Positions 1-8,465 are shown, numbered from the stretch's first letter. The stretch is DNA of 64,000 nucleotides from Glycomyces sp. TRM65418 (GCF_019710475.1 NZ_JAJFAX010000002.1:558001-622000); one strand, 5' to 3'. Notes: generated by a model from the sequence alone, not told the origin. Translations and numbers: made by a program.

Positions 1-443
1 ACGCGGTCCTCGATCAAGTGGGGCCCGATGCGCTCGTGCTCGGCTGCGATTCGGTGCTGCACTTCGACCGCGAGATCCTCGGCAAGCCGGAGGGCCCTGA
101 GGAGGCCACGTCGCGGTGGAAGCGGATGCGGGGCCGTTCGGGGACGCTGTGGACCGGGCACTGCCTCATCGACGTGGCCGCGGACCGGCAGATCGTGCGC
201 GCGTCGGGGACCGTGATCCACTTCGCGGAGGTCGCCGACGAGGAGATCGCCGCGTATGTGGCGACGGGCGAGCCGCTGCACGTGGCCGGCTCGTTCACGA
301 TCGACGGCTACGGCTCGGCGTTCATCAGCCGCATCGAAGGCGACCCTGGCACGGTGATCGGCCTGTCGATGCCGCTGCTGCGCAACATGCTCGGCGAACT
401 GGAGATCGCGCTGCACCAGCTGTGGCGCAGTCCTAAGGCCTGA
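1..443 (+). CDS. maf: Maf-family nucleotide pyrophosphatase, C-terminal part (cut by window start)
   Basis: The window opens inside this gene, so the N-terminal third, with the usual SxSxRR motif, is missing. What remains carries Maf-family signatures: LGCDSVLHFDREILGKP near the start, TGHCLIDV in the middle, and DGYGSAF followed by IEGDPGTVIGLSMPLL near the end. Maf proteins are cytoplasmic pyrophosphatases that hydrolyse nucleoside triphosphates (dTTP, UTP or modified bases) and were first linked to septum formation. The reading frame enters at base 3 and ends at a TGA. A hairpin directly overlaps the stop. The family call is firm; substrate preference cannot be read from this fragment. Confidence 0.9.
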   Translation, partial: AVLDQVGPDALVLGCDSVLHFDREILGKPEGPEEATSRWKRMRGRSGTLWTGHCLIDVAADRQIVRASGTVIHFAEVADEEIAAYVATGEPLHVAGSFTIDGYGSAFISRIEGDPGTVIGLSMPLLRNMLGELEIALHQLWRSPKA

Positions 444-475
444 TCACCGGGCAGCGGCCTGCCGCGAGCGGTGAT
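443..475 (+). terminator. Possible terminator hairpin after maf
   Basis: The arms ATCACCG and CGGTGAT flank a smaller GCGGC/GCCGC pair, so a two-step hairpin can form right at the maf stop. No T-run follows. The remaining bases up to the next gene show no credible coding sequence. Confidence 0.4.
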
Positions 476-661
476 TCGCAAGGCCCCCCGATGCAAGGGC
501 CGCTCTACGGGTAGGACCGCGTGAGCCGGCCTGTCGTTTTCGCGGAGCGGTCCGCCGCGAGTGAGGATGCGCGGCGCCGCGGGGGTACGTCCGAAGCGGT
601 TCCGGAGCACCCCCGGCGGCGGCTCGTCCGCGACCCCGGCGGGGCCGCGGCCCGCTACGGC

Positions 662-1216
662 TCACTCGTCGGCGTCGGCCCGCCACTTGATGCCGCAGCC
701 CGTGGACGGGTAGTGCGGCTCGGGGACCGGTTCGCCCTTGCGGACCTGCTCGATCGCGAGCGCCAGGTATTCCCCGGTGACCGGCACGCCGTTGCCGGGC
801 GTCGAACCGTCGAACGCGCCCCGGTAGGCGAGCTTGCGGTCGGGCCCGTAGAGGAAGAAGTCGGGGGTGCAGGCCGCGCGGTAGGCCCGCGCCACCTCCT
901 GCGACTCGTCCACGAGGTAGGCGAACGCCCAGTTCGCGCGCGCCACCTGCTCGGCGAGGCCCGCGGGCGCGTCGTCGGGGTACTGCTCGGCGTCGTTCGA
1001 GCAGATCGCCGCCACGTCCAGGTCCACCTGCCCGGTCGTGAAGGAACCGAAGACCTGCTCGATGTGGCGGACGTACGGGCAGTGGTTGCACACGAAGGCG
1101 ACCAGCAGCATCGGGGCGTCGAAATCGGACAGTGAGCGCAGTTTGCCGTCCAGATCGGGCAGCGTGAAGTCCGGCGCGGGCGTGCCGAGCGGGACCATGT
1201 TCGAGTTGAGGGCCAT
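662..1216 (-). CDS. Thioredoxin-fold peroxiredoxin-like protein (AhpC/TSA family)
   Basis: A 184-residue cytoplasmic protein of the thioredoxin-like AhpC/TSA superfamily. The N-terminus reads VPLGTPAPDFTLPDLDG, the normal entry strand of this family. It is followed by LLVAFVCNHCPYVRHI, where a single Cys sits in NHCPYV in place of a CxxC redox pair. PSTGCGIKWR near the end holds a second Cys. This NHCPYV type is widespread in bacteria and annotated as thioredoxin family protein; the substrate is unknown. The start was chosen because GAGGAG lies 10 bases upstream; a longer reading frame exists but has no such support. Confidence 0.85.
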   Translation of the reverse strand: MALNSNMVPLGTPAPDFTLPDLDGKLRSLSDFDAPMLLVAFVCNHCPYVRHIEQVFGSFTTGQVDLDVAAICSNDAEQYPDDAPAGLAEQVARANWAFAYLVDESQEVARAYRAACTPDFFLYGPDRKLAYRGAFDGSTPGNGVPVTGEYLALAIEQVRKGEPVPEPHYPSTGCGIKWRADADE

Positions 1217-1563
1217 ACGGATCGCACTCCTCGGTGAGACGGTCGACGCCTCCATCGTAAGGCCGCCCGCAAGCGGGGGCCACGTTGGAAGTGCGGCGGG
1301 GCTCCAGGCCAGGTATATGGAGCCCCGCCGCCGGCCGTTCCTGCTACCCCACGTCGCAGAACGGCCTCCTGGTGATGGCGACAAAGTCTCTCGTCGAGCA
1401 GGCTTGGTCCTTGTCGCCGCGCCACCGGTGTGCGCTGTAATCAGCGTAGAACCACCCAATCGACTTGCGAAGTCAAAAAGCCGACAAGTGCAGACATTGC
1501 CATCAGCGCATGAGCATGGACGGGCGTGCGGAGGCGGCCTCGCCGGCCTTCGTCCACAATGAC

Positions 1564-2223
1564 TCAGCCTTTGGCCGTGCCGTCCGGTTCGCCTTCGCGC
1601 GCATTGAAGGTGCGGCCCGAGATCTCGACCTGGGCGATCCGCCGCAGGGCCGAGAGGAGCGCGTCGCCGAGGACCGTGCCGACGATCATCGTCTCGAGAA
1701 TCTCGTCGCGGTCGTCCCGGGTGAACAGGAGCCGGAGATCGGCCTCGGCCACCGTCTCGGCGGCCCGCGCGTACTGGTCGATCCGGTCCACCATGTCGTC
1801 CATGCCGAGCAGCCGCAGGCGGCCGATGACGTCGGCGAGCACGTTGATCTGCGGGATCCCCGGGTTCACCCGGTGCCAGCCCTGCCGTTCCATGATCGCG
1901 TGCGCCGTCTCGACGTCCTCGGCCTTCGGCCCCTGCGGCGGCTCCCAGTGCGCCGAGAGCGCCCCGGCGACCACGCCGAGGGTCCCGTCGAGATCGCGGT
2001 CCGGCTCCTCGATCTCGGCCAGGACCTCGCGGACCTTCGCGATCGGCAGCGAGCCGGTCTCCACCAGCGCGCGCACGAGCCGCAGCCGCCGCACGTGCTC
2101 CTCGCCGTATCGCACCTGGTTGTGGCTGATCCGCTCGCCGCCGGGGAGGAGCCCTTCGCGCACGTAGTACTTGATCGTGGCCGCCGGAACCCCGGTCCTC
2201 GCGCTGAGCTCTCCGATTCGCAT
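1564..2223 (-). CDS. MerR-family transcriptional regulator
   Basis: A 219-residue regulator. The first 70 residues are a MerR winged helix: MRIGELSARTGVPAATIKYY then VREGLLPGG and VRYGEEHVRRLRLV. The C-terminal ~140 residues lack the cysteines of the metal-sensing MerR proteins, so it more likely senses a small organic ligand. It is divergent from the DUF2306 membrane protein, and the gap between them holds a repeated GATAGT/ACTATC element that is the natural candidate operator. GAAGGA sits just before the ATG. Its ligand is not known. Confidence 0.9.
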   Translation of the reverse strand: MRIGELSARTGVPAATIKYYVREGLLPGGERISHNQVRYGEEHVRRLRLVRALVETGSLPIAKVREVLAEIEEPDRDLDGTLGVVAGALSAHWEPPQGPKAEDVETAHAIMERQGWHRVNPGIPQINVLADVIGRLRLLGMDDMVDRIDQYARAAETVAEADLRLLFTRDDRDEILETMIVGTVLGDALLSALRRIAQVEISGRTFNAREGEPDGTAKG

Positions 2224-2269
2224 GGGTCCTTCTTACCCGAAGCGCGGTTGACCGCCGACCGAATCAAGT

Positions 2270-2290
2270 GATAGTTTTACTATCGATAGT
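2270..2290. promoter_or_regulatory. Overlapping inverted repeats, candidate MerR operator
   Basis: GATAGT, three T's, then ACTATC and immediately GATAGT again. The last two form the 12-base palindrome ACTATCGATAGT and the first two a 6-3-6 inverted repeat. It lies in the 91-base gap between the MerR gene and the DUF2306 gene, just upstream of the AAGGAGG ribosome site of the latter, so it could serve both promoters. Binding is inferred from position and symmetry only. Confidence 0.6.
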
Positions 2291-2314
2291 GTTACTCTCA
2301 ATAAGGAGGCCGAC

Positions 2315-3037
2315 ATGTCCGCCACCCTCGCCGCCCCCGGCCGGATCCCCTCGAGACGACGGCGCGTCGCCGTCACCGTCGTCGCGGTGCTCAGTGTCGG
2401 GGTGACCCTCTACGCCGTGCCCGTCTACCTCTTCGGCAGCCACATGCGGATCGAGCTCCGCGAGGACGTGCCGATCCACCTGCCGGTCCTCGTCGTCCAC
2501 GCCGCCACCGCCGGCATCGCCCTCCTGGTGGGCCCCTTCCAGTTCTTCGGCTCCATCCGCCGCCGCAGCCCCCGGACCCACCGGCTCCTCGGCCGCGTCT
2601 ACCTCCTGGCCGGCGTCCTGCCCGGAAGCCTCACCGGGATCGTCGTCGCCGTGCTCACCACCGCCGGGCCGCTCGCCGTCGCCGCGTTCGTGTTCATCGA
2701 CGTGTACTGGTTCTACACCGCGCTGCGCGCCTACCGGGCCGTGCGCTCCCGCGACTTCGCCGGCCACGAGCGGTGGATGCTGCGCAACATGGCCGCGACC
2801 TTCGCGGCCGTCACCCTCCGCGTCTTCATCGGCCTGTTCGTCGTCGCCCAGCTCCCGCTCCTGCAGTCGGTGTACGGCGGCGACTTCCAGGCGCTGTTCG
2901 ACCGCGCCTACCTCGCCGCCATCGTCGGATCCGTCGTGGTCAACGTGCTCTTCATCGAGATCTACCTGCGCCGCAGGGACAACCGCCGGATTCGCGCTGG
3001 CGCGGACGCCCCCGCCGGGCTTAGGTTGGGCGCATGA
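2315..3037 (+). CDS. DUF2306-type integral membrane protein
   Basis: A 240-residue membrane protein with about six hydrophobic segments. The pattern fits DUF2306: HLPVLVVHAATAGIALLVGPFQFF, then RTHRLLGRVYLLAGVLPG, and later GHERWMLRNMAATFAAVTLR. Conserved His and Arg residues sit at membrane edges (SRDFAGHERWMLR), reminiscent of heme or quinone membrane proteins, but the function of the family is unknown. AAGGAGG lies 5 bases before the ATG. The stop overlaps the start of the downstream acetyltransferase, so the two are probably co-transcribed, and the divergent MerR gene is a plausible regulator. Confidence 0.8.
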   Translation: MSATLAAPGRIPSRRRRVAVTVVAVLSVGVTLYAVPVYLFGSHMRIELREDVPIHLPVLVVHAATAGIALLVGPFQFFGSIRRRSPRTHRLLGRVYLLAGVLPGSLTGIVVAVLTTAGPLAVAAFVFIDVYWFYTALRAYRAVRSRDFAGHERWMLRNMAATFAAVTLRVFIGLFVVAQLPLLQSVYGGDFQALFDRAYLAAIVGSVVVNVLFIEIYLRRRDNRRIRAGADAPAGLRLGA

Positions 3038-3459
3038 GCGACGCGTACACGATCTCCTCCGACCCCGATCGCCTCGACCGCGAGTGGATCCACCGGGTCA
3101 TCTCGACCGACACGTACTGGGCCGTCGGCCGCACCCGCGAGGACATGGACCGGGCCATCGACCACTCGCTCCCGTACGGGCTCTACGACGGCGACGGCCG
3201 CCAGCTCGCCTTCGCGCGGCTCGTCACCGACCGCGCCTACTTCGGCTGGCTCAGCGACGTCTACGTGGACCGGGACGCCCGCGGCAAGGGCCTGAGCAAG
3301 CGCCTCATGGCCCACATCGTCGAGGACGCCGAGGCGATGAGGCTCAAGCGGATCGTCCTGGCCACCGGCGACGCCGAGGGCCTCTACCAGCAGTTCGGCT
3401 TCACCGAGATCGACGACGACTACTCCTGGATGTACAAGGTGTGGCCCGGCCGCGTCTAG
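3034..3459 (+). CDS. GNAT-family N-acetyltransferase
   Basis: A 141-residue GNAT enzyme that should transfer an acetyl group from acetyl-CoA to an amine; the substrate is unknown. Motif A is clear: LSDVYVDRDARGKGLSKRLM has the R/Q-x-x-G-x-G/A acetyl-CoA loop as RGKGLS. The strand after it (RIVLATGDAEGLYQQFGF) gives the usual YxxxGF end. The start overlaps the preceding stop in an ATGA, but a TAGGTT box also lies exactly 6 bases before the ATG, so an internal leaderless promoter is possible. Confidence 0.9.
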   Translation: MSDAYTISSDPDRLDREWIHRVISTDTYWAVGRTREDMDRAIDHSLPYGLYDGDGRQLAFARLVTDRAYFGWLSDVYVDRDARGKGLSKRLMAHIVEDAEAMRLKRIVLATGDAEGLYQQFGFTEIDDDYSWMYKVWPGRV

Positions 3460-3531
3460 GCCCCGATCGGCGGACGGCCGTCACCCCGACGCGCTAGGCT
3501 GGTGCGTTCCCGAATTCGAGCGAGGAGCGCA

Positions 3532-5670
3532 GTGTCCCAGGAACCAGGCCCCGCCGACGACCAGCAGCAGGACGACGACACGTCCCACGCCCTGCCCGAG
3601 CCCGATCCCTCCAGTACCCCCGAGCAGGAGATCGCGATCGAGCAGGCCTTCGTCGACCGCGTCTACGACCGCGTCGACATCCTCCGAGGCGAAGCCCTCG
3701 GCAACCGCGACTCCGGCTACGCCCACCTCGCCGCCACCGTCCCCGGCGCGCAGTACGAACGCGACGTCTTCGTCTACCGCGCCGCCCGGCGCATCGCCGA
3801 CCTCGACTCGCAGCACGAGGGCCTCGTCTTCGGGCGGCTCGACTTCGACAACGGGAAGGCGCGCCACATCGGACGCCTCGGCGTGCGCGACGAGGAGTAC
3901 CGGACCCTCCTGGTCGACTGGCGCGCCCCCGCCGCCGCGCCGTTCTACCGCGCGACCGCCGTGGACCGCCAGGACGTGGCCCGCCGCCGCGTCATCCGCT
4001 CCTTCGGCCGCAGGGTCGAGGAGATCAGCGACGACCTGCTCAACGAGGACGCCGCCGAACGGCTCCCCGTGATCGGCGACGGTGCGCTCATGGCCGCCTT
4101 GGGCCGCAAGCGGACCGGGCGCATGCGCGACATCGTCGCGACCATCCAGGCCGAACAGGACGCCGCGATCCGCGCTCCCGGCCGCGGCGCCACCATCATC
4201 ACCGGCGGCCCCGGCACCGGCAAGACCGTCGTCGCGCTCCACCGCGCCGCGTACCTGCTCTACCAGGACCGCAACCGCTACGAGGCCGCGGGCATCCTCG
4301 TCGTCGGCCCCTCGGCGGTGTTCATGAAGTACATCGGCAGGGTCCTCCCCAGCCTCGGCGAGGAGACCGCCGCGCTGTACTCGCTCGGCGAGCTGTACGC
4401 CGGGGTCGAGGCCACCCGCCAGGACCGGCCCGAGGTCGCGGCCGTCAAGGGCGGCACCGTCATGCTCCCGATCCTGCGCCGCCTCGTGCGCCAGACCCCG
4501 CCGGGCGCGCCGACCGAACTGCGGATCGTCTACCGCGGCGACGTCTTCACGCTCGACGCCGCCGAGCTCGCGGTGGCCCGCGCCCGCGTCTTCGAGAAGG
4601 AGACGCGCCCGAACCTCGCCAAGACCGAGGCCGGACGCGCCCTGCTGGTCGCCTTGTGGCGCAAGGTCAAAGCCGTCATCGAGGACGCGGAGCCGGCGAA
4701 GTTCTCCCGCGACGTCGGCTCGCGCGGGGAGTTCCTCACCTTCCTCGACCACTGGTGGCCCGACCTCGACCCGGCCGACGTGCTCGGCTGGGCCGGCGAC
4801 GTCCGCCGCCTCGCCTCCGCCGCCGAAGGCCACCTGAAGCGCGGCGCCATCGAAGCGGTCGCCGCGTCGCTGCGCGAGAGCGACTTCTCCATCCCGGACG
4901 TGGCGCTGCTCGACGAGCTCCGGATGCTCCTCGGCGTCAAGCCGCAGCCGCGGGGCCGCGACCGGATCCGCTCGTGGGACGGCATCCAGGAGGTCTCGAC
5001 CACCCAGGACCGCTACTACGACCGGCCGGAGCGGCAGGCCCGCGACGCGTTCTACGAGGACTACGCCCACGTCATCGTGGACGAGGCGCAGGACCTGTCG
5101 CCGATGCAGTGGCGCATGCTCGGCCGCCGCGGGCGCGCCGCCGGCTGGACCATCGTCGGCGACGAGGCCCAGTCGAGCTGGCCGCGCCCCAAGGAGAGCG
5201 CCGAGTCCCGCCGCCGCGCCGTCCCGCACGGGCGGATCTACGAGTTCCACCTGACCAAGAACTACCGGAACTCCAAAGAGGTCTTCGACTACGCCGCCGA
5301 ATGGGCCAAGCCGCGCCTGCGGGACATCGACCTCCCCGAGGCGGTGCGCGAGACCGGTGCGGCGGTCGCCGAGAAGACCGTCGCCGCCGACGCGCTGCTG
5401 CCCGAGGTCGCGGGCGCGGTGGTCGAGGCGCTGGAGGCCGTGGAGGGCACGGTCGGGATCATCGCCCCGTACGACCGCCACGACGAGCTCCGCGGCATCG
5501 TCCACGACGGACGCGTGACCCTGGTGGGGCCCTTGGAGTCCAAGGGCCTGGAATGGGACGCCGTGATCGCCGTCGACCTCGAGTCCGTGGCCGAGACCCA
5601 CGGCCCCGGCGTCGCCTACGTGGTCCTCACCCGCTCCACCCAGCGCCTCACCAGAATCGACCTCGCCTGA
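3532..5670 (+). CDS. helD: HelD-like UvrD/Rep-type helicase (RNA polymerase-associated)
   Basis: A 712-residue superfamily 1 motor. Walker A is ITGGPGTGKTVVALHRAAYL (about residue 225), Walker B is HVIVDEAQDLSPMQWRML (about 515), and the last motifs are GPLESKGLEWDAVIAVDLES and YVVLTRSTQRL. The Asp/Gln-rich N-terminus precedes a charged antiparallel-helix region (EQAFVDRVYDRVDILRGEAL). This is the actinobacterial HelD/HelR layout. Those proteins enter RNA polymerase channels, release stalled complexes and in some species protect against rifampicin. The GTG start is chosen because GAGGAG precedes it; an upstream in-frame GTG lacks a ribosome site. The symbol is by family resemblance. Confidence 0.9.
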   Translation: MSQEPGPADDQQQDDDTSHALPEPDPSSTPEQEIAIEQAFVDRVYDRVDILRGEALGNRDSGYAHLAATVPGAQYERDVFVYRAARRIADLDSQHEGLVFGRLDFDNGKARHIGRLGVRDEEYRTLLVDWRAPAAAPFYRATAVDRQDVARRRVIRSFGRRVEEISDDLLNEDAAERLPVIGDGALMAALGRKRTGRMRDIVATIQAEQDAAIRAPGRGATIITGGPGTGKTVVALHRAAYLLYQDRNRYEAAGILVVGPSAVFMKYIGRVLPSLGEETAALYSLGELYAGVEATRQDRPEVAAVKGGTVMLPILRRLVRQTPPGAPTELRIVYRGDVFTLDAAELAVARARVFEKETRPNLAKTEAGRALLVALWRKVKAVIEDAEPAKFSRDVGSRGEFLTFLDHWWPDLDPADVLGWAGDVRRLASAAEGHLKRGAIEAVAASLRESDFSIPDVALLDELRMLLGVKPQPRGRDRIRSWDGIQEVSTTQDRYYDRPERQARDAFYEDYAHVIVDEAQDLSPMQWRMLGRRGRAAGWTIVGDEAQSSWPRPKESAESRRRAVPHGRIYEFHLTKNYRNSKEVFDYAAEWAKPRLRDIDLPEAVRETGAAVAEKTVAADALLPEVAGAVVEALEAVEGTVGIIAPYDRHDELRGIVHDGRVTLVGPLESKGLEWDAVIAVDLESVAETHGPGVAYVVLTRSTQRLTRIDLA

Positions 5671-5810
5671 CCGAGGCGATCCGCCGCGAAACCTCTACAA
5701 GGGATCGGGAGTGTCATCGCGACCAGCGCGAATCCGGGGCAGTCGCTAGACTCCGAGTGAGCCGCGGCTGCCCCGAGCCGCTGCCCGAGAACTGAACGAG
5801 GTCCACCCCC

Positions 5811-6515
5811 ATGTTCGGCCCCCCGCCGCCCCTCGACCCCCGCACGCCGCGACAGCACCGGCCCAGCTCGATCGCGTCCTACCGCGAACCGGGACGGCCG
5901 AAGGTCTACCTCGGCCCCGTGTTCGCGGTCGGCATCCTGGCCTGCATACCCGCCTTCGCAGTCAACGGGTACGCCATCGCCATCGAGAGCGGCACGGTCC
6001 AGCGGACCGCCAGCGCCATGTTGCAGATCGCGGTCATGGTGGTGGGCGTCGCGGGGACTCCCGCGAAAGACGAGTCCACCACGCGAGCGGTCGTCGACGC
6101 AGACCGACGACTCTCCTTCTTCGGGCAGTTGCGGCTCGTGCCTTGGTTTCGATGCGTTGTCTTCTACGTCATCGCGGCCTCCGCGGCCGTTTCGGCCATC
6201 GCGGCGGACGCCAAGGGCTGGGAGCTCGCATTTCCCGCGCTGACCGGTTATCTGCTCATCGCCCACTTGGTCGCACTGATTCCCGGGATCCGCCGGCCGT
6301 TCTCGGAGCTCCCCCGCAACCTCGACGTAGTGCTCGCGGGGGTGCCGACGGGATTGCTCGCCGGTGCCTTCCAGGGGCGTGGCTACTGGGTTCAAGACCC
6401 CTGGTTCTGGAGCGCGATTCTCCTCGCGGCATTGACGCTGTTTCGGCTCCTCCGTAAACCGATGGCCGATCGAACCCGGAAACAACGCCAGCGCCGGGCC
6501 GACCGGATCAAGTGA
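5811..6515 (+). CDS. Hypothetical integral membrane protein
   Basis: A 234-residue protein I do not recognise. It has a Pro-rich cytosolic-looking N-terminus and about five hydrophobic segments: VYLGPVFAVGILACIPAFAV, MLQIAVMVVGVAG, VVFYVIAASAAVSAIAA, LTGYLLIAHLVALI, and FWSAILLAALTLFRLL. The C-terminus is strongly basic (KPMADRTRKQRQRRADRIK), so probably cytoplasmic. GAGG precedes the ATG. The 3' end overlaps the convergent neighbour by 8 bases. Third-codon positions look less GC-biased than in helD, which may mean an accessory or recently acquired gene. Confidence 0.65.
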   Translation: MFGPPPPLDPRTPRQHRPSSIASYREPGRPKVYLGPVFAVGILACIPAFAVNGYAIAIESGTVQRTASAMLQIAVMVVGVAGTPAKDESTTRAVVDADRRLSFFGQLRLVPWFRCVVFYVIAASAAVSAIAADAKGWELAFPALTGYLLIAHLVALIPGIRRPFSELPRNLDVVLAGVPTGLLAGAFQGRGYWVQDPWFWSAILLAALTLFRLLRKPMADRTRKQRQRRADRIK

Positions 6516-7128
6516 GGTGCTCGACGGCGGCGGTGCGGTCGGCCTGCCGCCGCAGTGCCTTGGCGAGTGCCCCGAAACCGAGTGCCGCTCCTCCCATCGC
6601 CGCCGCCGGGAGCCACAGCAGGTTCGGGCGCTCTTCGTCGCTCACCGACCGCCATTGCGAGCGATCCGCGAACGGCATGAGCCAGCGGTCCCATCCGACG
6701 GCCGTGTACTTCGCGACCCGGTCGCCCGATCCGACCGTCGCGCCCCCGATCACGGTGGGCGACTCGCCTCGCTCCAGATACGAGTCGCTGGGGACCGTCG
6801 AACGGTATCCGGCCGGCGTGCAGGACTGCACGAAGCCGAAACCGGTGACAGGCCTTCGGCACTCGCCGGTCTCGATGACTTCGACGACCGTGCCGCCTCG
6901 GTCGCCTACGGGCGCTCCGTAAGCGGTCACCACCGCCGTCGCCAGCAGCTCCACGACGAGCAGCGCCGTCGGGAGAGCGAACCCGGCGAGCCGCTTGCGC
7001 AGCCGCGGCCGCCCAGCGGCAGGGGAGTGCGGTTCCTTCGGAATGAGCATCCGGAGCCCGACCGTGACGAAGACGGCCACGGCTGCCGCGCAGCCGAGGA
7101 GCGAGAGCAGGTTGAGCAAGAATGTCAT
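6508..7128 (-). CDS. Hypothetical membrane protein with central extracytoplasmic domain
   Basis: A 206-residue protein with two N-terminal membrane segments (LLNLLSLLGCAAAVAVFVTV and ALPTALLVVELLATAVVTA), a central polar domain, and a last membrane segment (LWLPAAAMGGAALGFGALA). The central part holds two Cys residues (TGECRRPVTG and VQSCTPAGY) that could form a disulfide outside the cell. No family is recognised with confidence. It lies just upstream of a second small membrane protein and tail-to-tail with another membrane protein, forming a small cluster of accessory membrane genes. Confidence 0.65.
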   Translation of the reverse strand: MTFLLNLLSLLGCAAAVAVFVTVGLRMLIPKEPHSPAAGRPRLRKRLAGFALPTALLVVELLATAVVTAYGAPVGDRGGTVVEVIETGECRRPVTGFGFVQSCTPAGYRSTVPSDSYLERGESPTVIGGATVGSGDRVAKYTAVGWDRWLMPFADRSQWRSVSDEERPNLLWLPAAAMGGAALGFGALAKALRRQADRTAAVEHLT

Positions 7129-7152
7129 GAGCGCCTTGCCGGGAACGGGGAA

Positions 7153-7398
7153 TCAGTCGAGGGGGTCGCCGCCTTCGTCCTTGCGGCGGTCGGCCTTGCG
7201 CAGGCCCCGGATGATCAGGAGCGCGGCGATCACGCCCGGGCCCATGTGGACCAGGAGCACGCCGATGAGACTCGGGCCGCCCCAGTCGTTCTCGTAACTC
7301 GACGGGTCCGAGAAGTCGATGACGAAGGGCTCGATGAGGGCCCGCACGATGAAGAAGCCGCCGACGACGAAGGCGATCAGCCACAGGACGCGTTTCAT
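7153..7398 (-). CDS. Small two-segment membrane protein
   Basis: An 81-residue protein with two hydrophobic helices, VLWLIAFVVGGFFIVRALI at the start and LIGVLLVHMGPGVIAALLII in the middle. A short polar loop lies between them and an acidic/basic tail (RKADRRKDEGGDPLD) follows. The 24-base gap to the downstream membrane gene suggests co-transcription. No known family is recognised. Confidence 0.6.
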   Translation of the reverse strand: MKRVLWLIAFVVGGFFIVRALIEPFVIDFSDPSSYENDWGGPSLIGVLLVHMGPGVIAALLIIRGLRKADRRKDEGGDPLD

Positions 7399-7446
7399 GC
7401 ACCGACTCTAGTGCCGGATCGCGCTGCTCAGGGGCCGCGGTTCGGC

Positions 7447-7798
7447 TCAGAGGCGCAAGCCGTTGATCGTGTCGGCCTGGACCACGTTCTTCGGGCCCTC
7501 GCCATGGAAGTTGTTCTGGAACCTGACCTGCCGCCCGGCCTGGTTCACCTGGGCCACCTGAATCGGTCGGCCCGTGAGGGCGCTCAGCTGCTCCAGGAAC
7601 GCGTAGTCGCTCGATCGCGGCGGCCAGGTCCTCGACCGGGATCTCGCCGGTCTCGGCCCGCAGCAGCACGAGCTCCTGCCCGTCGTCCTTGGCGAACCGC
7701 TCCTTCACGAACTTCCCGGCCGCGACGACGCCCTTGGCGACCTCCCCGGCGAACGTGCTGACAGCGGCGGTCGCGATCGAGACGAATACCGGGCCCAT
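7447..7798 (-). pseudogene. Frameshifted gene ending in a NVVQA-type (RHIM-like) motif
   Basis: The frame starting MGPVFVSIATAAVS runs about 63 protein-like residues to IPVEDLAAAIER. The protein-like signal then moves by one base into a frame that reads DYAFLEQLSALTGRPIQ, continues through QNNFHGEGPKNVVQA, and ends DTINGLRL before a TGA. Skipping one base near 7609 joins them into a ~115-residue protein. Small actinobacterial proteins with this plan (amphipathic helical N-terminus, charged linker, terminal VVQAxxIxG) occur near conflict and NTPase genes; the tail resembles amyloid-type signalling motifs. Whether the shift is a real mutation or a sequencing error cannot be told here. Confidence 0.55.
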
Positions 7799-7871
7799 GC
7801 AGCCTCGCCAAGGGCCGCGACCAGCCTGGACCGAAATCGCCGACGGCACACGACCCCCGATCCGCGGCGGC

Positions 7872-8465
7872 TCACTCCGGATCGGCGGCCCAAGGAGTGA
7901 GGTTCCACAGGGCGATCGCGTGGCGCCCGTGCTCATAGCCCAAGGCCGCGATCGAGGCGGTGTCGATCGTGAACTCGCGGCCGTCCCGCGCCGGCCTGCC
8001 CAGCCACCGCGCCGCCGCCACCCGGGTGCTGTGGCCGTGCGCCACCAGCGCCACGTCGCCGCGGTCCAGCAGCGCCTCGGCCTCGGCCAGCGCCCGGTCC
8101 AGGCGGGCGGCGACCTCGTCCGGCGTCTCACCGCCGGGGCCCTTGCCGCCATGCGTCCACAGTGACCAGTCCGGGTTCTCCTCCCGGATCTCCTCGCTGG
8201 TGCGGCCCTCGTAATCGCCGTACCCCCATTCGGCCAGGTCGGGGACGACGGCGGTGATCTCGAGGCCCGCCAGATCCGCCGTCACCAGCGAGCGCTTGCG
8301 CGGGCTCGACCAGACCTCGGTGAAATCCCATCGGGCGAGCAGCGGCGCGAGCGCCTTCGCCTGGGACACGCCGTTCTCGGTGAGGTCGAGGTCGGTGACC
8401 GAGGTGTGCTGGCCGGAGGCCGACCAGGTCGTCTCGCCGTGACGGATGAGCACGATCTCTCCCAT
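7872..8465 (-). CDS. Histidine phosphatase family protein (phosphoglycerate mutase-like)
   Basis: A 197-residue cytoplasmic phosphatase. The catalytic RHG is in IVLIRHGETTWSASGQHTS near the N-terminus, the second conserved Arg in VWSSPRKRSLVTA, the acid residue in LAEWGYGDYEGR, and the distal His in VALVAHGHSTRV. It transfers phosphate through phospho-His. The substrate could be a sugar phosphate, a nucleotide or another small molecule. The ATG is chosen because TAGGGT lies 7 bases upstream, typical of a leaderless transcript, and longer in-frame extensions are not protein-like. Confidence 0.88.
   Translation of the reverse strand: MGEIVLIRHGETTWSASGQHTSVTDLDLTENGVSQAKALAPLLARWDFTEVWSSPRKRSLVTADLAGLEITAVVPDLAEWGYGDYEGRTSEEIREENPDWSLWTHGGKGPGGETPDEVAARLDRALAEAEALLDRGDVALVAHGHSTRVAAARWLGRPARDGREFTIDTASIAALGYEHGRHAIALWNLTPWAADPE

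Noticed and set aside
3481-5601. A 706-codon minus-strand frame opposite helD
   Set aside because: Mirror-image composition of the helD codons, no motif and no start signal.
6392-8152. A 586-codon minus-strand frame crossing four small genes
   Set aside because: Only its stretch starting at 7798 looks protein-like; the rest reads through other genes out of frame. It was kept only as the first half of the frameshifted gene.
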